A stretch of 64,000 bases of DNA, taken from the NCBI RefSeq assembly GCF_040717535.1, contig NZ_JBFEFI010000001.1:186001-250000 (forward strand), in the 5' to 3' direction. Source of the stretch: Thalassoglobus sp. JC818. Lineage in GTDB: Bacteria; Planctomycetota; Planctomycetia; Planctomycetales; Planctomycetaceae. Shown here piece after piece: positions 46,851 to 55,344 of this stretch. The stretch's first letter is position 1. Each line of letters begins with the position of its first letter. The notes below the pieces were generated by a model that was given only the letters and a program-made list of their open reading frames with translations, did not search any database and had not been told where the DNA came from. The position numbers and the translations under genes are program-made.

Positions 46851-46908
46851 TGAATCTAAAGTGGACGCCGTTCACAAAACCTTACAGTGAAAGCGTCCAC
46901 CAGATTCA
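46851..46908 (+). other. large inverted repeat between helicase and cold-shock genes
   Basis: TGAATCT (46851-46857) plus GTGGACGC (46861-46868) pair with GCGTCCAC (46893-46900) plus AGATTCA (46902-46908), giving a 15-bp stem with a small internal loop and a 24-nt apical loop. There is no T run. It is either a helicase transcript end or a structured leader of the cold-shock mRNA. Confidence 0.6.
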
Positions 46909-47003
46909 TGAGTGATCAAACTTGTTATGTGCAGGCACGACGATTGAGTGTTTCATCCGTCAGCGTCAGCACGATCACTTTTTGAGAGTATTGGATTACA
47001 GAG

Positions 47004-47201
47004 ATGGCAGAAGGCACAATCAAAAGAATCACCGACAAAGGATTCGGATTCATCGATGACGGCAGTGGAAAAGACATGTTCTTCCACAGCTCAGCACTCG
47101 AAGGCGTTGCATACGACGACCTTCGTGAAGGTCAGCGAGTGACTTACAATGTGGGCCAGGGCCCTAAAGGACCACGTGCGGAAAACGTCCGCACTGCGTG
47201 A
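47004..47201 (+). CDS. cold-shock protein, CspA family
   Basis: This 65-residue single cold-shock domain carries RNP1 as KGFGFIDD and RNP2 as DMFFHSSAL, with the terminal beta strand VTYNVGQGPKGPRAENV. It binds single-stranded RNA or DNA and acts as an RNA chaperone. The copy lacks one of the usual aromatic residues at the RNP1 edge (FGFID where CspA has FGFIT). It lies 240 bp after an RNA helicase gene, which fits a joint RNA-remodelling response. A leader of at least 80 nt with a large inverted repeat lies upstream. Confidence 0.95.
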   Translation: MAEGTIKRITDKGFGFIDDGSGKDMFFHSSALEGVAYDDLREGQRVTYNVGQGPKGPRAENVRTA

Positions 47202-47203
47202 AT

Positions 47204-47224
47204 GGAAATTGCTTCGGCAATTCC
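47204..47224 (+). terminator. UUCG-tetraloop hairpin after the cold-shock gene
   Basis: GGAA-A-TTGC pairs with GCAATTCC around a TTCG tetraloop, with one bulged A. The hairpin begins 3 bp after the stop but is followed by only TT, so it may be a weak terminator or a stability element. Confidence 0.45.
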
Positions 47225-47415
47225 TTCAAAAAACACTCTGACATAACTGAAAGTGCGGTGCTGATTTGAAAGCAGAATTAACACTTGTTGGTTCTCTTTC
47301 CGGGTCAGACTGCCTTTCAGGTATGTTCGAGAATTTTAACGACAGCGACTGGCCACATTGAAACTTACAGCCTGACGGATGTTTCGCATCGTCATCTGAC
47401 TATTGCAGCCACGCT

Positions 47416-47421
47416 TATAAT
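47416..47421 (+). promoter_or_regulatory. possible -10 element for floA
   Basis: A perfect TATAAT lies about 160 bp ahead of floA. The -35 region at standard spacing is poor, so confidence is low. Confidence 0.25.
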
Positions 47422-47578
47422 TCATCAGGTCGAATTTCCTCCGTGTGCCGACCTGCTGGTAAAGCGTGTATCCAAGTTTATGTTGTCATCGAGTGGTTCC
47501 AAATCGGATCGATTGCGGTCGCCAGTCCGCTGTTGTTTTCTTTTCAGGATCGGACTCGAGTTTTGAAAGTCCGCGAGT

Positions 47579-48580
47579 ATGCTTCCGACGTGGCTCGTTG
47601 TCCTGTTGTGCGCGGTAGGTGTGATCTTTGTCGCCATCGTGTGGAGATACTTTTCACTGTGGCTGCAGGGGCTTGTCTCTGGAGCACGCATTGGCCTGTT
47701 TCAACTGTTTTTAATGTCTCTGCGAAACGTTAATCCGCGAGTCATCATGCAGTGCCGTGTCATGGCCGTTCAGGCAGGCATTGACAATATCACGACTCAA
47801 GCGATGGAAGCCCAATATCTCGCTGGCGGAGATGTTCTACGGCTGACTCTCGCCCTCATCGCGGCAAATCGCGCTGGTATTCCGCTCGATTGGGAAACAG
47901 CAGCAGCGATCGATCTGGCTGGACGCGATGTTCTGGAAGCTGTGCGAGTCAGCGTGAATCCCAAGGTGATCCGCTGTCCCGACCCGGAAGTTGCAGACCA
48001 GGACACACTAGATGGTGTCGCAAAAGATGGAATTCAACTCAAAGTGCGCGTGCTCGTCACCGTTCGCACAAACCTGCTTCAATTGATCGGCGGAGCAACT
48101 GAAACAACTGTCATTGCACGCGTCGGTCAGGGGATTGTGTCAGCAATCGGATCGTGTGACACTTATCAAGACGCGCTCATGGACCCCATGGCGATCTCAA
48201 GAGAAGTGCTCACCAAGGGACTCGATTCACAGACTGCTTTCGCGATCGTCTCGATCGACATCGCAGATATCGACGTGGGCAGCAACATCGGCGCATCTCT
48301 GCAAATCGACCAAGCCAATGCTGATATTCGAATCGCTCGTGCAGCTGCTGAAAAGCGACGCGCGATGGCTGTCGCTTATGAGCAGGAAATGCGTTCTCGT
48401 ACACAAGAGAACAGAGCGAAAGTGGTCCTCGCGGAAGCCAAGATTCCAGTAGCAATCGCGGAGTCTTACCGCGCCGGAAAATTGTCAACAAACATTCGTC
48501 GATTAGAGCTTCCGTATCGCCGACGAGCTCCGCTCCTCGTCACTGACAACCGACGTTCGGCAAAAGCACCGGCCAACTAA
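47579..48580 (+). CDS. floA: flotillin-like protein FloA
   Basis: This 333-residue protein has an N-terminal membrane hairpin (TWLVVLLCAVGVIFVAIVW, residues about 4-22). A FloA-specific segment follows (VSGARIGLFQLFLMSLRNVNP, in parts GARIGLFQLFLM and LRNVNP), then the SPFH domain (VLEAVRVSVNP, DGIQLKVRVLVTVRTNLLQLIGG in parts, GLDSQTAFAIVSIDIADID in parts) and a coiled C-terminal region with EKRRAMAVAYEQEMR. The length matches FloA of other bacteria. It scaffolds ordered membrane microdomains at the inner membrane. The usual partner gene of the NfeD family is not adjacent here. The ATG at 47579 has GAAAG upstream. Confidence 0.95.
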   Translation: MLPTWLVVLLCAVGVIFVAIVWRYFSLWLQGLVSGARIGLFQLFLMSLRNVNPRVIMQCRVMAVQAGIDNITTQAMEAQYLAGGDVLRLTLALIAANRAGIPLDWETAAAIDLAGRDVLEAVRVSVNPKVIRCPDPEVADQDTLDGVAKDGIQLKVRVLVTVRTNLLQLIGGATETTVIARVGQGIVSAIGSCDTYQDALMDPMAISREVLTKGLDSQTAFAIVSIDIADIDVGSNIGASLQIDQANADIRIARAAAEKRRAMAVAYEQEMRSRTQENRAKVVLAEAKIPVAIAESYRAGKLSTNIRRLELPYRRRAPLLVTDNRRSAKAPAN

Positions 48581-49345
48581 AGGTATTCCGATTATCTATG
48601 CCGTCGTTGTTTCAGAAGAAGCGGAGGCAGCATGCGGCCAGTTCACGAAAGTGTTCATAGTGCTCGCTGATGATCTACTCAATTGGAGGGAGATCAGGAA
48701 AACACGGTGACACCAAATGAAGGTCTGCTCCAGCCGAACGGATCGCTTCCAAGACTGCCGTTGATTGGTGAGCACTCAAGTTGTACATCGACATCAGGTT
48801 GTTCGGTTCCAACTTGACGAGTCGGCCAGTCAATCGACGTTTGAGTGCCCCTGCTCGGCGGAGTGTCGAGACTTCGTACCGCAACTGGGTCTCAAGTCTT
48901 CCGACAGTCTGACAGACGCAAATGAAAAGTTGCGAATTGGACGAAAATTCAATCTCGAAACCTTCAGAGTCCGAAATGCGCCGTCGTCAGTTAGATTCCT
49001 CCTTAGTCGAGTGATTCGGGGAAAATCTTGAAGGCGAAGTTCCGGGAATTCGGCTGTTGATCACCGGGTTCTGAACTCCGATCGATCGACCTTCCGCACC
49101 TTTCAGCGACTTCTTGAACTTCAATTCAGAGATAACGTGCGGTCATTCACGCCATCGATCATTGAGAAGAGTCTAGTTCTGGACTGGAAAAACAACTTTG
49201 GGAACATTGAGAAAAACACGTTGACTTTCGTAAACGGGCAACTTGATACTCGCTGGGAACATGTCGAACCCTTCAGTCTTAGAAGTGTGAAACGATGGTG
49301 TTTTGCATGCTGCTGAATTCATTTGATTTTATGGGGAGATTTGCA
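48581..49345. other. non-coding gap before the PEP-CTERM gene
   Basis: This 765-bp gap holds repeat copy 1 and no supported gene. Small frames on both strands share translated fragments with copy 2 only because of the DNA repeat. Confidence 0.45.
48585..48816 (+). repeat. degenerate intergenic repeat, copy 1
   Basis: Two blocks are shared with copy 2: 48585-48613 (25 of 29 bases, ending ATGCCGTCGTTGTTTC) and 48765-48816 (a 16-base exact match including GTGAGCACTCAAG, then about 70 percent). The blocks lie about 150 bp apart here but only about 30 bp apart in copy 2, so one copy has gained or lost sequence. Not a recognised element. Confidence 0.6.
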
Positions 49346-49897
49346 GTGAGAAAACTTGGGCATCTACTCGTTATGGTCGCCATGGCCACCGCGACCTCGG
49401 TTTCCGATGCTGGGATGGTGACGAAGACGTTTACCGCAACCGTTGACGCTTCCTCGCCGTTTGCAGGCACAGTCGGTACAGGATCTTTCACGTACGACGA
49501 TTCACTTCTCACTGGAATCGGTGATGAAGAGATTGATTTTTTATCCGGTTTGATGATTGAGTTTACGATTTTCGGCCAGACGTTTACAGAATCAGACGAT
49601 ATCGACCTGCCTGACGAACCAAGCCTCGAATTCCTGGACGGAGTTCCAGAGTTTTTGGATTTCATCATTGATGAACGTGCGTTCGTAACGAACCCTGTTC
49701 CGATCATTGAACCGAATGTTGTCCGCATCTCCTTTGGATCTCTCACCCCCGCTCCGATCGGTGGCCCAGATTTCATTTCAGAACTGTCTGTCGAAGTTAC
49801 TACGATCCCTGAACCGACCAGTTTTGCTCTATTCGGCCTCGGAACTTTAACACTCTTCGCTCGTCGATCTCGGCGTCAGGGAGTGTCCAACTCTTAA
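49346..49897 (+). CDS. PEP-CTERM sorting-signal protein
   Basis: This 183-residue secreted protein has a signal peptide (KLGHLLVMVAMATATSVSDA), a low-complexity acidic beta-rich body, and a C-terminal PEP-CTERM tripartite tail: TIPEPTSFALFGLGTLTLFARRSRR (in parts: PEPTS, the hydrophobic FALFGLGTLTLF, then ARRSRR). Such tails are recognised by exosortase, which moves the protein to the cell surface or matrix. The body resembles no enzyme I know. The GTG at 49346 is preferred because GGGGAG (49333-49338) lies seven bases ahead; ATGs at 49331 and 49295 are alternatives. No exosortase gene lies in the window. Confidence 0.82.
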   Translation: MRKLGHLLVMVAMATATSVSDAGMVTKTFTATVDASSPFAGTVGTGSFTYDDSLLTGIGDEEIDFLSGLMIEFTIFGQTFTESDDIDLPDEPSLEFLDGVPEFLDFIIDERAFVTNPVPIIEPNVVRISFGSLTPAPIGGPDFISELSVEVTTIPEPTSFALFGLGTLTLFARRSRRQGVSNS

Positions 49898-49948
49898 TCC
49901 GCTGAGTGGCTTGTTGTGTGACAGTCCGTCGAGATTCTGATAGAGGAT

Positions 49949-49984
49949 CACGCGGATGCATCATCGAATCGATGTATCCGCGTG
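49949..49984 (+). terminator. terminator-like hairpin after the PEP-CTERM gene
   Basis: A 14-bp stem with one G-T pair (49949-49962 with 49971-49984) and an 8-nt loop, followed by a T-biased but interrupted stretch. It is probably the transcript end. Confidence 0.6.
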
Positions 49985-50837
49985 ACGCTTCATTCTTTCA
50001 ATTTCGAGGCCACTGCACACCTTCTTGTTCGTGGTCGAGGACATTCCGATCGCCCATGCCGTCGTTGTTTCGGAGGTAGTCTCTGGACGGCTTAAGGCAA
50101 TTTTGGTGAGCACTCAAGCTATTCTTCAGTACCAGGTCATTCGGTTCCAAGTTGGGAGCCAGCCAACATCGACAGAACTCGGCAAAGCAGACATCATTCA
50201 TCGGTTCAACGGGCACCAATGCGGCTCGCACGCCATCGCACCCGATTGCTTGAACGAAAGGGGCTGTGGGACCACACGACTTCGGAACCTGGCTGAATTG
50301 TCACATTGCGCGCTCTTGCCTCCTTGTGATCTCCCAAGCAGAAAACATGAGAAGTCAAACCCCAGCGACAGAATAAATGGATACGCCTTCATCGGTACGT
50401 TTAAGCACAGCATGGCTGTTTCTTGATCGAATTACATCAACGCATCAGCACGTAACAATACTTGATACGCTTTTCATCGCGTCAAAACCATTGTCACACG
50501 CTGCGTATCGATGAAACTCGAGTCTCTGAGATGATTGCTTCTTTTTGAGTTGCCGCTCGTCATGCCGGTCGTTATTGTTCCGCCATGTTTACGCCACCTT
50601 GACTCTTCCGCGACCGGCCAACTGATGCACCGCATCACAGAAGTTGCCGCGCGACTGTTTCTTTCACAGTCCCTCTGAACGCGACGCGATTTCATAGTCA
50701 AGCCTCTTTCACTGACCTCTTCCATCTGAAGATCGGTCACGCACAACCACTACTGTTCGCACAATTACCGTCCGTAAATTTGCTGTCTCAGCGCAAAGCT
50801 CAGCACGTTGCAGCCTGAATACCGCACAGAAAAGACC
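49985..50837. other. non-coding gap before the SulP gene
   Basis: About 850 bp containing repeat copy 2 and no supported gene. Several small - strand frames (49998-50413) have no motif or ribosome site and may be remains of a mobile or repeated element. Confidence 0.4.
50043..50153 (+). repeat. degenerate intergenic repeat, copy 2
   Basis: Same orientation as copy 1. Block 1 is 50043-50071 and block 2 is 50103-50153. The block order is conserved and the spacer is shorter. Copy 1 and copy 2 bracket the PEP-CTERM gene. Confidence 0.6.
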
Positions 50838-52586
50838 ATGCTCAATTTCTTTCGTCAGAATTCTGAGTCAGTTCGAAGCGATCTTCTCTCGGGGATTACA
50901 GTCGCGTTGGCACTCGTTCCCGAAGCGATTGCTTTCGCATTTTTGCTCGGCGTTTCCCCACTCATTGGACTTTACTCCGCCGCGTTCGTTGGCCTGATTG
51001 CCGCCGTGTGCGGTGGTCGTCCGGGGATGATCTCGGGAGCAACAGGAGCGATGGCTGTCGTCGTCATCGGATTGGTTTCCGAACATGGAATCGAATACCT
51101 CTTTCCGGCAGTGATGTTGTGCGGTGTGCTACAGGTGCTGGCTGGCCTGCTGGGTCTTGGAAAGCTCATTCGAATGGTTCCGCACTCAGTGGAACTGGGG
51201 TTCGTGAACGGATTGGCAATTGTGATTGGATTAGCACAGCTGGGCAGTTTCAAAACGCTTTCCGGCTCCGGCGAATTGGTCTATCTCAGCGGACCGCGAC
51301 TGGCTGTAATGCTCGTTCTGGTCGCTGTGACAATGGCCATTATTTGGCTTCTCCCGAAATTAACTCGTGCCGTCCCAGCTTCTCTTGCAGCGATTGTTGT
51401 CGTGACGCTTCTTTCACTCGGGATTAATCACAACATCGAACATGTTGAGGGGCAGCACTACATTGCGACAGTGGGAGACATGTTGCGAACGAACCTCGCC
51501 GCAGCCGAGAATTCCACCGGACATGGTTCGCATCACTCAGAAAGTGGCGCGGCTGATTCAACGGAGGAGGTTGCCGTCGCAGTGAATGAAGTCGAGGCAA
51601 CCGAAAGCGGTGAGACGGTTGCTGACGAACTGGCTGTCGCTGCTGCCTCACCGAACTCGGCGCGAGGCATCAGCGGTTCACTCCCGTTGCCGTTTTTCCT
51701 GCAGTACAAGTTGGTTCCATTCAACCTCGATACATTTTGGATCATCCTGCCGTATTCAATTGTTCTGTGCGGCGTCGGCCTGATTGAGTCGCTGATGACT
51801 CTCTCCCTTATCGACGAAATCACCCAGACACGAGGGCAGGGAAACCGAGAGTGTTTGGGGCAGGGGGCTGCGAATCTCTTTTGTGGCCTGATGGGTGGAA
51901 TGGGCGGATGTGCGATGATTGGTCAGTCGCTGATCAACGTCAACTCCGGTGGTCGAGGGCGTCTTTCCGGAATCACTGCAGCAGTCGCCTTATTAATTTT
52001 CGTGCTTTTCCTCGGACCGCTAATCGAACAGATTTCCATGGCTGCCCTTGTGGGTGTCATGTTCATGGTCGTCATCGGAACATTCGAGTGGGCGTCAATT
52101 AAGATGTTCGAAAAAATGCCGACGAGCGACGTTCTCGTCATGGTTCTCGTGACCACTTACACCGTCGTCATGCATGATCTCGCAACAGCTGTGATCCTCG
52201 GGATTGTTGTTTCGGCACTGGTTTTTGCCTGGAAGCATTCGACTCACATTTTTGCCGACGTCAAATTCAATCAGTATGGAAGCAAAATCTATCAGCTTCA
52301 CGGCCCGCTCTTCTTCGCATCGGTCAGCTCATTCAAAGACCTGTTTGACTTCGAGAACGACCCGGACGACGTCGTGATTGACTTCTACTTTTCGCGAGTC
52401 TACGACCAGTCAGGTCTTGAAGCGATCAACTCTATCAGCGAGAAGTACGACAACGCAGGCAAACGTCTTCACCTGACTCACTTGAGTGAGGAATGTCGTC
52501 AGCTGCTGGATCGTGCAGGCGAGTTCGTCGAAGTCAACGTCTCTGAAGATCCTCACTATCATGTTGCAACAGATCGGTTGGGATAG
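50838..52586 (+). CDS. SulP family anion transporter with STAS domain
   Basis: This 582-residue protein begins [33 protein letters not shown], the SulP N-terminus (quoted in short: [20 protein letters not shown]). It has about ten to twelve helices and a C-terminal STAS domain ([17 protein letters not shown], residues about 470-580). SulP proteins import sulfate, bicarbonate or other anions, often with sodium or protons. Between helices at about residues 220-280 is a 60-residue hydrophilic, acidic insert with HGSHHSES and many Glu residues, which is unusual for the family. With sulfatases nearby, sulfate is a possible substrate, but bicarbonate is equally possible. The ATG at 50838 is chosen over a TTG at 50808. 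Confidence 0.92.
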   Translation: MLNFFRQNSESVRSDLLSGITVALALVPEAIAFAFLLGVSPLIGLYSAAFVGLIAAVCGGRPGMISGATGAMAVVVIGLVSEHGIEYLFPAVMLCGVLQVLAGLLGLGKLIRMVPHSVELGFVNGLAIVIGLAQLGSFKTLSGSGELVYLSGPRLAVMLVLVAVTMAIIWLLPKLTRAVPASLAAIVVVTLLSLGINHNIEHVEGQHYIATVGDMLRTNLAAAENSTGHGSHHSESGAADSTEEVAVAVNEVEATESGETVADELAVAAASPNSARGISGSLPLPFFLQYKLVPFNLDTFWIILPYSIVLCGVGLIESLMTLSLIDEITQTRGQGNRECLGQGAANLFCGLMGGMGGCAMIGQSLINVNSGGRGRLSGITAAVALLIFVLFLGPLIEQISMAALVGVMFMVVIGTFEWASIKMFEKMPTSDVLVMVLVTTYTVVMHDLATAVILGIVVSALVFAWKHSTHIFADVKFNQYGSKIYQLHGPLFFASVSSFKDLFDFENDPDDVVIDFYFSRVYDQSGLEAINSISEKYDNAGKRLHLTHLSEECRQLLDRAGEFVEVNVSEDPHYHVATDRLG

Positions 52587-52666
52587 ACAATCTTCGAGTG
52601 GTTCCAGTCCGATGAAGCTCGTTCGTGGACTCAGTATGAACACGTGTCATCCTCCCATTGAACCGA

Positions 52667-52885
52667 ATGAGATACTACGCAATCTCTGCCGAGCGTTACG
52701 ATCGGATGGATCAGAGTCCGTCTGATGATTCTGCCATTGCAAGTATGCAGAAGCCCCTCGAACGTCAGAATCGCGTCCGCGCTCTGAACTTCTTCCTTGA
52801 TTATCCGTCCGAAGCATGGCAGGCTGAGTGGGTCGATCGTGTTTCCGTGAAATCACTTGAGGAGGAGCTTCTGTGCTGTCTCTGA
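52667..52885 (+). CDS. small hypothetical protein, doubtful
   Basis: This 72-residue frame begins MRYYAISAERYDRMDQ and ends LEEELLCCL, overlapping the next gene's start by 13 bp and containing its Shine-Dalgarno. There are no recognised motifs. It fills most of the gap between SulP and the thioredoxin-fold gene and could couple translation, but it has no clear ribosome site of its own. Confidence 0.28.
   Translation: MRYYAISAERYDRMDQSPSDDSAIASMQKPLERQNRVRALNFFLDYPSEAWQAEWVDRVSVKSLEEELLCCL
52861..52865 (+). promoter_or_regulatory. Shine-Dalgarno deciding a GTG start
   Basis: GGAGG lies seven bases before the GTG at 52873 and supports that start for the thioredoxin-fold gene. Confidence 0.8.
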
Positions 52886-53577
52886 CGCCATTCGCTGTGC
52901 GCTCTCATCTCTGGAGTGTCGTTCTTTTTTGCGTTCTTCCGATCGGCCTGCTGGCAGCAGATGAACCGTCACAACAATGCTTTTCGATCGAATTCTTCTA
53001 CGACTCCGGACAGAACGAAGCTGCGGAACTTCAGGCGAAGCTGCGCGAGTTTGCAGCCCAGCGAGGTGGTTTGATTCTCCACTTCCGTGACTTGAACGAA
53101 TCTCCGGACGTGAGAACGCGCCTCGACGAGATCGCTAAACACTTCCGACTTGCCGATGTCAAACTTCCGGCTGTCTATGGGATGAAGTACGTCGCTGCAG
53201 ACATTCAGAGTCCGGATCAACTCGAAACTCGGCTCAATGAAATCTTGAGGATGACCGCATATGTCCGAAACGGCTGTCCTCACTGTGCTGCAACGAAAGC
53301 GTTCCTCGCCAAATACGGCTCGCGTTATCCCGCGCTTGAGATCGTCTACAAAGAAGTGATCACCAGTCAGGCTGCCAATCAGGAAATGCAAGGCATTGTG
53401 CGACGCTACGGACAACGGGCCGCTAGTCTTCCGGTCATTCACTACTGCAATGGATTGACGATTGGGTTCGATCGCGAATCGACGACCGGAAAGCAGATCC
53501 TGCAAACGCTCGACTATTGGTCACGCAGTTGTGCGAGTCAAAAAAAAAGTTCAGCCGAAACAGTGAACGCGAACTAA
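52873..53577 (+). CDS. exported two-domain thioredoxin-fold protein with CPHC
   Basis: This 234-residue protein has a signal peptide (WSVVLFCVLPIGLLAAD). Domain 1 (residues 36-125) is thioredoxin-like with a cis-Pro loop (VKLPAVYG) but no CxxC. Domain 2 (126-220) has the redox motif CPHC at 135-138 (as in DsbA/glutaredoxin-like proteins) and a cis-Pro in SLPVIH. It likely exchanges disulfides in the periplasm. The GTG start has a perfect GGAGG. Near its end the sequence runs through nine A's (53540-53548), and the next frame (-1) continues into a CcdA/DsbD-like membrane domain, so a frameshifted fusion is possible. Confidence 0.85.
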   Translation: MLSLTPFAVRSHLWSVVLFCVLPIGLLAADEPSQQCFSIEFFYDSGQNEAAELQAKLREFAAQRGGLILHFRDLNESPDVRTRLDEIAKHFRLADVKLPAVYGMKYVAADIQSPDQLETRLNEILRMTAYVRNGCPHCAATKAFLAKYGSRYPALEIVYKEVITSQAANQEMQGIVRRYGQRAASLPVIHYCNGLTIGFDRESTTGKQILQTLDYWSRSCASQKKSSAETVNAN

Positions 53578-54743
53578 ACGATTCGCAGCTTCTCTCTGAT
53601 CACTCACCTTCGACGCCGAAGGAAATTCCTCTTCACGGTCGTCCGTTCGATGGCTCGACAGTCTTTCAGTTCGTACTAAAGACTCCACGAGCACAGCTTG
53701 CGTACGCAGGCGGGTGGCTGATCTCATTCGTCGCCGTTCTGACTGCGAGTGATGGTGAGCTAGACTTGCCGCCGCCTGATACTGATTCTCCACTCCCACT
53801 TCCCGCCAGCGACTCACAACTTCCCGTTCCAGGCGGTGATCTTCCACTTCCTCCGCCATCCTCGGGGCCTTCAGACCTCCCTGTTCCGGGGGATTCACTG
53901 CCTCCACCGCCGGGTGGACAAGAAGGCGCGCCCTCAATCGAAGGAACTGGAGAAGATGCACCGTTGCCATATGATCTGGACACGAGTGGCCCCTCTGACA
54001 AGCAGACCGTGGACCTGCCCGTTTTCGGTCTGATCAATGCCCGCGAAATCGGAATGCCTGCCTTCACAATCGCTATCGGGCTGGTAGATGGATTTAATCC
54101 ATGTGCAATGTGGGTGCTTCTGTTCCTCCTTTCGCTTCTCGTGAATCTTCAAAGCCGAACAAAGATGTTCGCCATTGCTGGCGTTTTCGTTCTCATCTCT
54201 GGATTGGCCTACTTCGCATTCATGGCGGCCTGGCTGAATGTCTTTCTGCTCATCGGATACCTGCGAGGAGTTCAGCTCACTCTGGGAATTCTCTCTGTGA
54301 TCGTGGGGGCAATTCACATCAAAGACTTCTTCGCGTTTCGCCAAGGTGTTTCGCTTTCCATTCCCGATTCGGCAAAGCCTGGCATCTACGCCAGAGCGAG
54401 AAAAATCATCACAGCCGAGACAATGTGGGCAGCTCTTGCGGGTGCGGTCGTCTTGGCAGTGCTCGTAAATATTGTCGAGCTGCTGTGTACAGCTGGGCTT
54501 CCAGCGCTTTACACGAACGTCCTGACGATGCAGGGCTACTCCGCGTGGAAGAACTATGCTTACCTGGCTCTGTACAATATCGCTTACATGTTTGACGACA
54601 GCGTCATGGTTGTGATCGCAGTCGCCACTCTCGGCAAGCGAAAGCTTCAAGAGAAAGAAGGCCGCTGGCTGAAGCTGATCAGCGGACTATTGATCTTCAT
54701 CCTCGGAGTTCTGATGATCTTCAAACCAGATTGGTTAGTTTAG
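53517..54743 (+). CDS. CcdA/DsbD-like membrane thiol transporter with proline-rich linker
   Basis: This frame of up to 408 residues has a hydrophobic segment (AYAGGWLISFVAVLTA), a 100-residue Pro/Ser/Asp-rich linker (DLPPPDTDSPLPLPASDS), then six to seven helices. The helices contain DGFNPCAMWVLLFLLSLL and VELLCTAGLPALYT, whose Cys residues match the two intramembrane Cys of CcdA/DsbD. It would pass electrons across the inner membrane to periplasmic thiols. The start is weak: only TTG codons (53517, 53529) within the upstream gene, no Shine-Dalgarno and no ATG before the linker. This supports synthesis as a -1 frameshift extension of the upstream CPHC protein at A9 (53540-53548), giving about 623 residues. 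Confidence 0.85.
   Translation: MVTQLCESKKKFSRNSERELNDSQLLSDHSPSTPKEIPLHGRPFDGSTVFQFVLKTPRAQLAYAGGWLISFVAVLTASDGELDLPPPDTDSPLPLPASDSQLPVPGGDLPLPPPSSGPSDLPVPGDSLPPPPGGQEGAPSIEGTGEDAPLPYDLDTSGPSDKQTVDLPVFGLINAREIGMPAFTIAIGLVDGFNPCAMWVLLFLLSLLVNLQSRTKMFAIAGVFVLISGLAYFAFMAAWLNVFLLIGYLRGVQLTLGILSVIVGAIHIKDFFAFRQGVSLSIPDSAKPGIYARARKIITAETMWAALAGAVVLAVLVNIVELLCTAGLPALYTNVLTMQGYSAWKNYAYLALYNIAYMFDDSVMVVIAVATLGKRKLQEKEGRWLKLISGLLIFILGVLMIFKPDWLV
53540..53548 (+). promoter_or_regulatory. A9 slippery run in the gene overlap
   Basis: Nine A's contain the slippery heptamer A AAA AAA in the upstream gene's reading frame (53541-53547). A -1 shift, or transcript slippage, joins the CPHC protein to the CcdA-like frame. 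A small hairpin, CCTTCG/CGAAGG, lies at 53609-53624. Confidence 0.5.
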
Positions 54744-54752
54744 AGCACTTGA

Positions 54753-55256
54753 TCATTCAGCGGAGTTGAGAAAACTCACTATGTGATCCGCCAATTGTTC
54801 AATTGGAGTTCTTTTCCAGACCCGACAGTCTTCGAGCGGAGAAGTGTCGTCAGTGACGACAGCATGAATCGTCGGATCGGAAGTAATTAATGCCGGCTGA
54901 CCGACAGCTTCACGCCACACTTCGATCTTCGCAGCGGTGGTGTGTTGATTTCCTTCGATGAGAACGAAGTCACATTCATTAAATGCAGGTGACATCCACT
55001 CAAGAGCTTGTTCGCGCGAGCAGTCTTGATGATCACGATAAACAGCCGCCATCTCCGGTCCGATCAGCCCAACGACGCGCGCCCCCGCCTGACGATGGCG
55101 GAAGGAATCCTTCCCCGGGACATCGAACTCGTGATGGTGGTGTGTGTGTTTCACCGTCCCGACGTTCAGACCACGACCGGTGAGTACCCGTACGAGATCC
55201 TCAACGAGTGTCGTTTTCCCGGAGTTCTTCCTTCCAATGATGTGCAGCTTCCGCAT
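54753..55256 (-). CDS. mobB: molybdopterin-guanine dinucleotide biosynthesis protein B
   Basis: This 167-residue P-loop GTPase begins MRKLHIIGRKNSGKTTLVE (Walker A GRKNSGKTT) and has the MobB stretch VGTVKHTHHHHEFDVPGKDSFRHR (in parts: VGTVKHTHH and DVPGKDSFRHRQAGA), with VLIEGNQ in the switch/Walker B region. MobB assists MobA in attaching GMP to molybdopterin. The start at 55256 matches the family; the longer upstream frame runs into the neighbouring gene. It converges with the CcdA-like gene (9-bp gap) and lies 88 bp downstream of the MscS-family gene on the same strand. No molybdoenzyme is in the window. Confidence 0.93.
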   Translation of the reverse strand: MRKLHIIGRKNSGKTTLVEDLVRVLTGRGLNVGTVKHTHHHHEFDVPGKDSFRHRQAGARVVGLIGPEMAAVYRDHQDCSREQALEWMSPAFNECDFVLIEGNQHTTAAKIEVWREAVGQPALITSDPTIHAVVTDDTSPLEDCRVWKRTPIEQLADHIVSFLNSAE

Positions 55257-55344
55257 GGCAATCACCAGATCATCGCATTCCGTGAATGCGATCCTGTAAT
55301 CATCATTTTCGAACAAGTCGAGAGCAAATGATTCCTCCCCAATC

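Larger units (their letters stand above)
47202..47578. other. intergenic region before floA
   Basis: This 377-bp region contains a small hairpin after the cold-shock gene (47204-47224) and a TATAAT hexamer at 47416-47421. Nothing else was recognised. Confidence 0.4.

Noticed and set aside
53540-53548. A9 run as evidence of a broken (pseudo) gene
   Set aside because: Both flanking frames keep intact domains and starts or stops in plausible places; a decayed gene is less likely than a frameshift fusion, but a sequencing error is not excluded.
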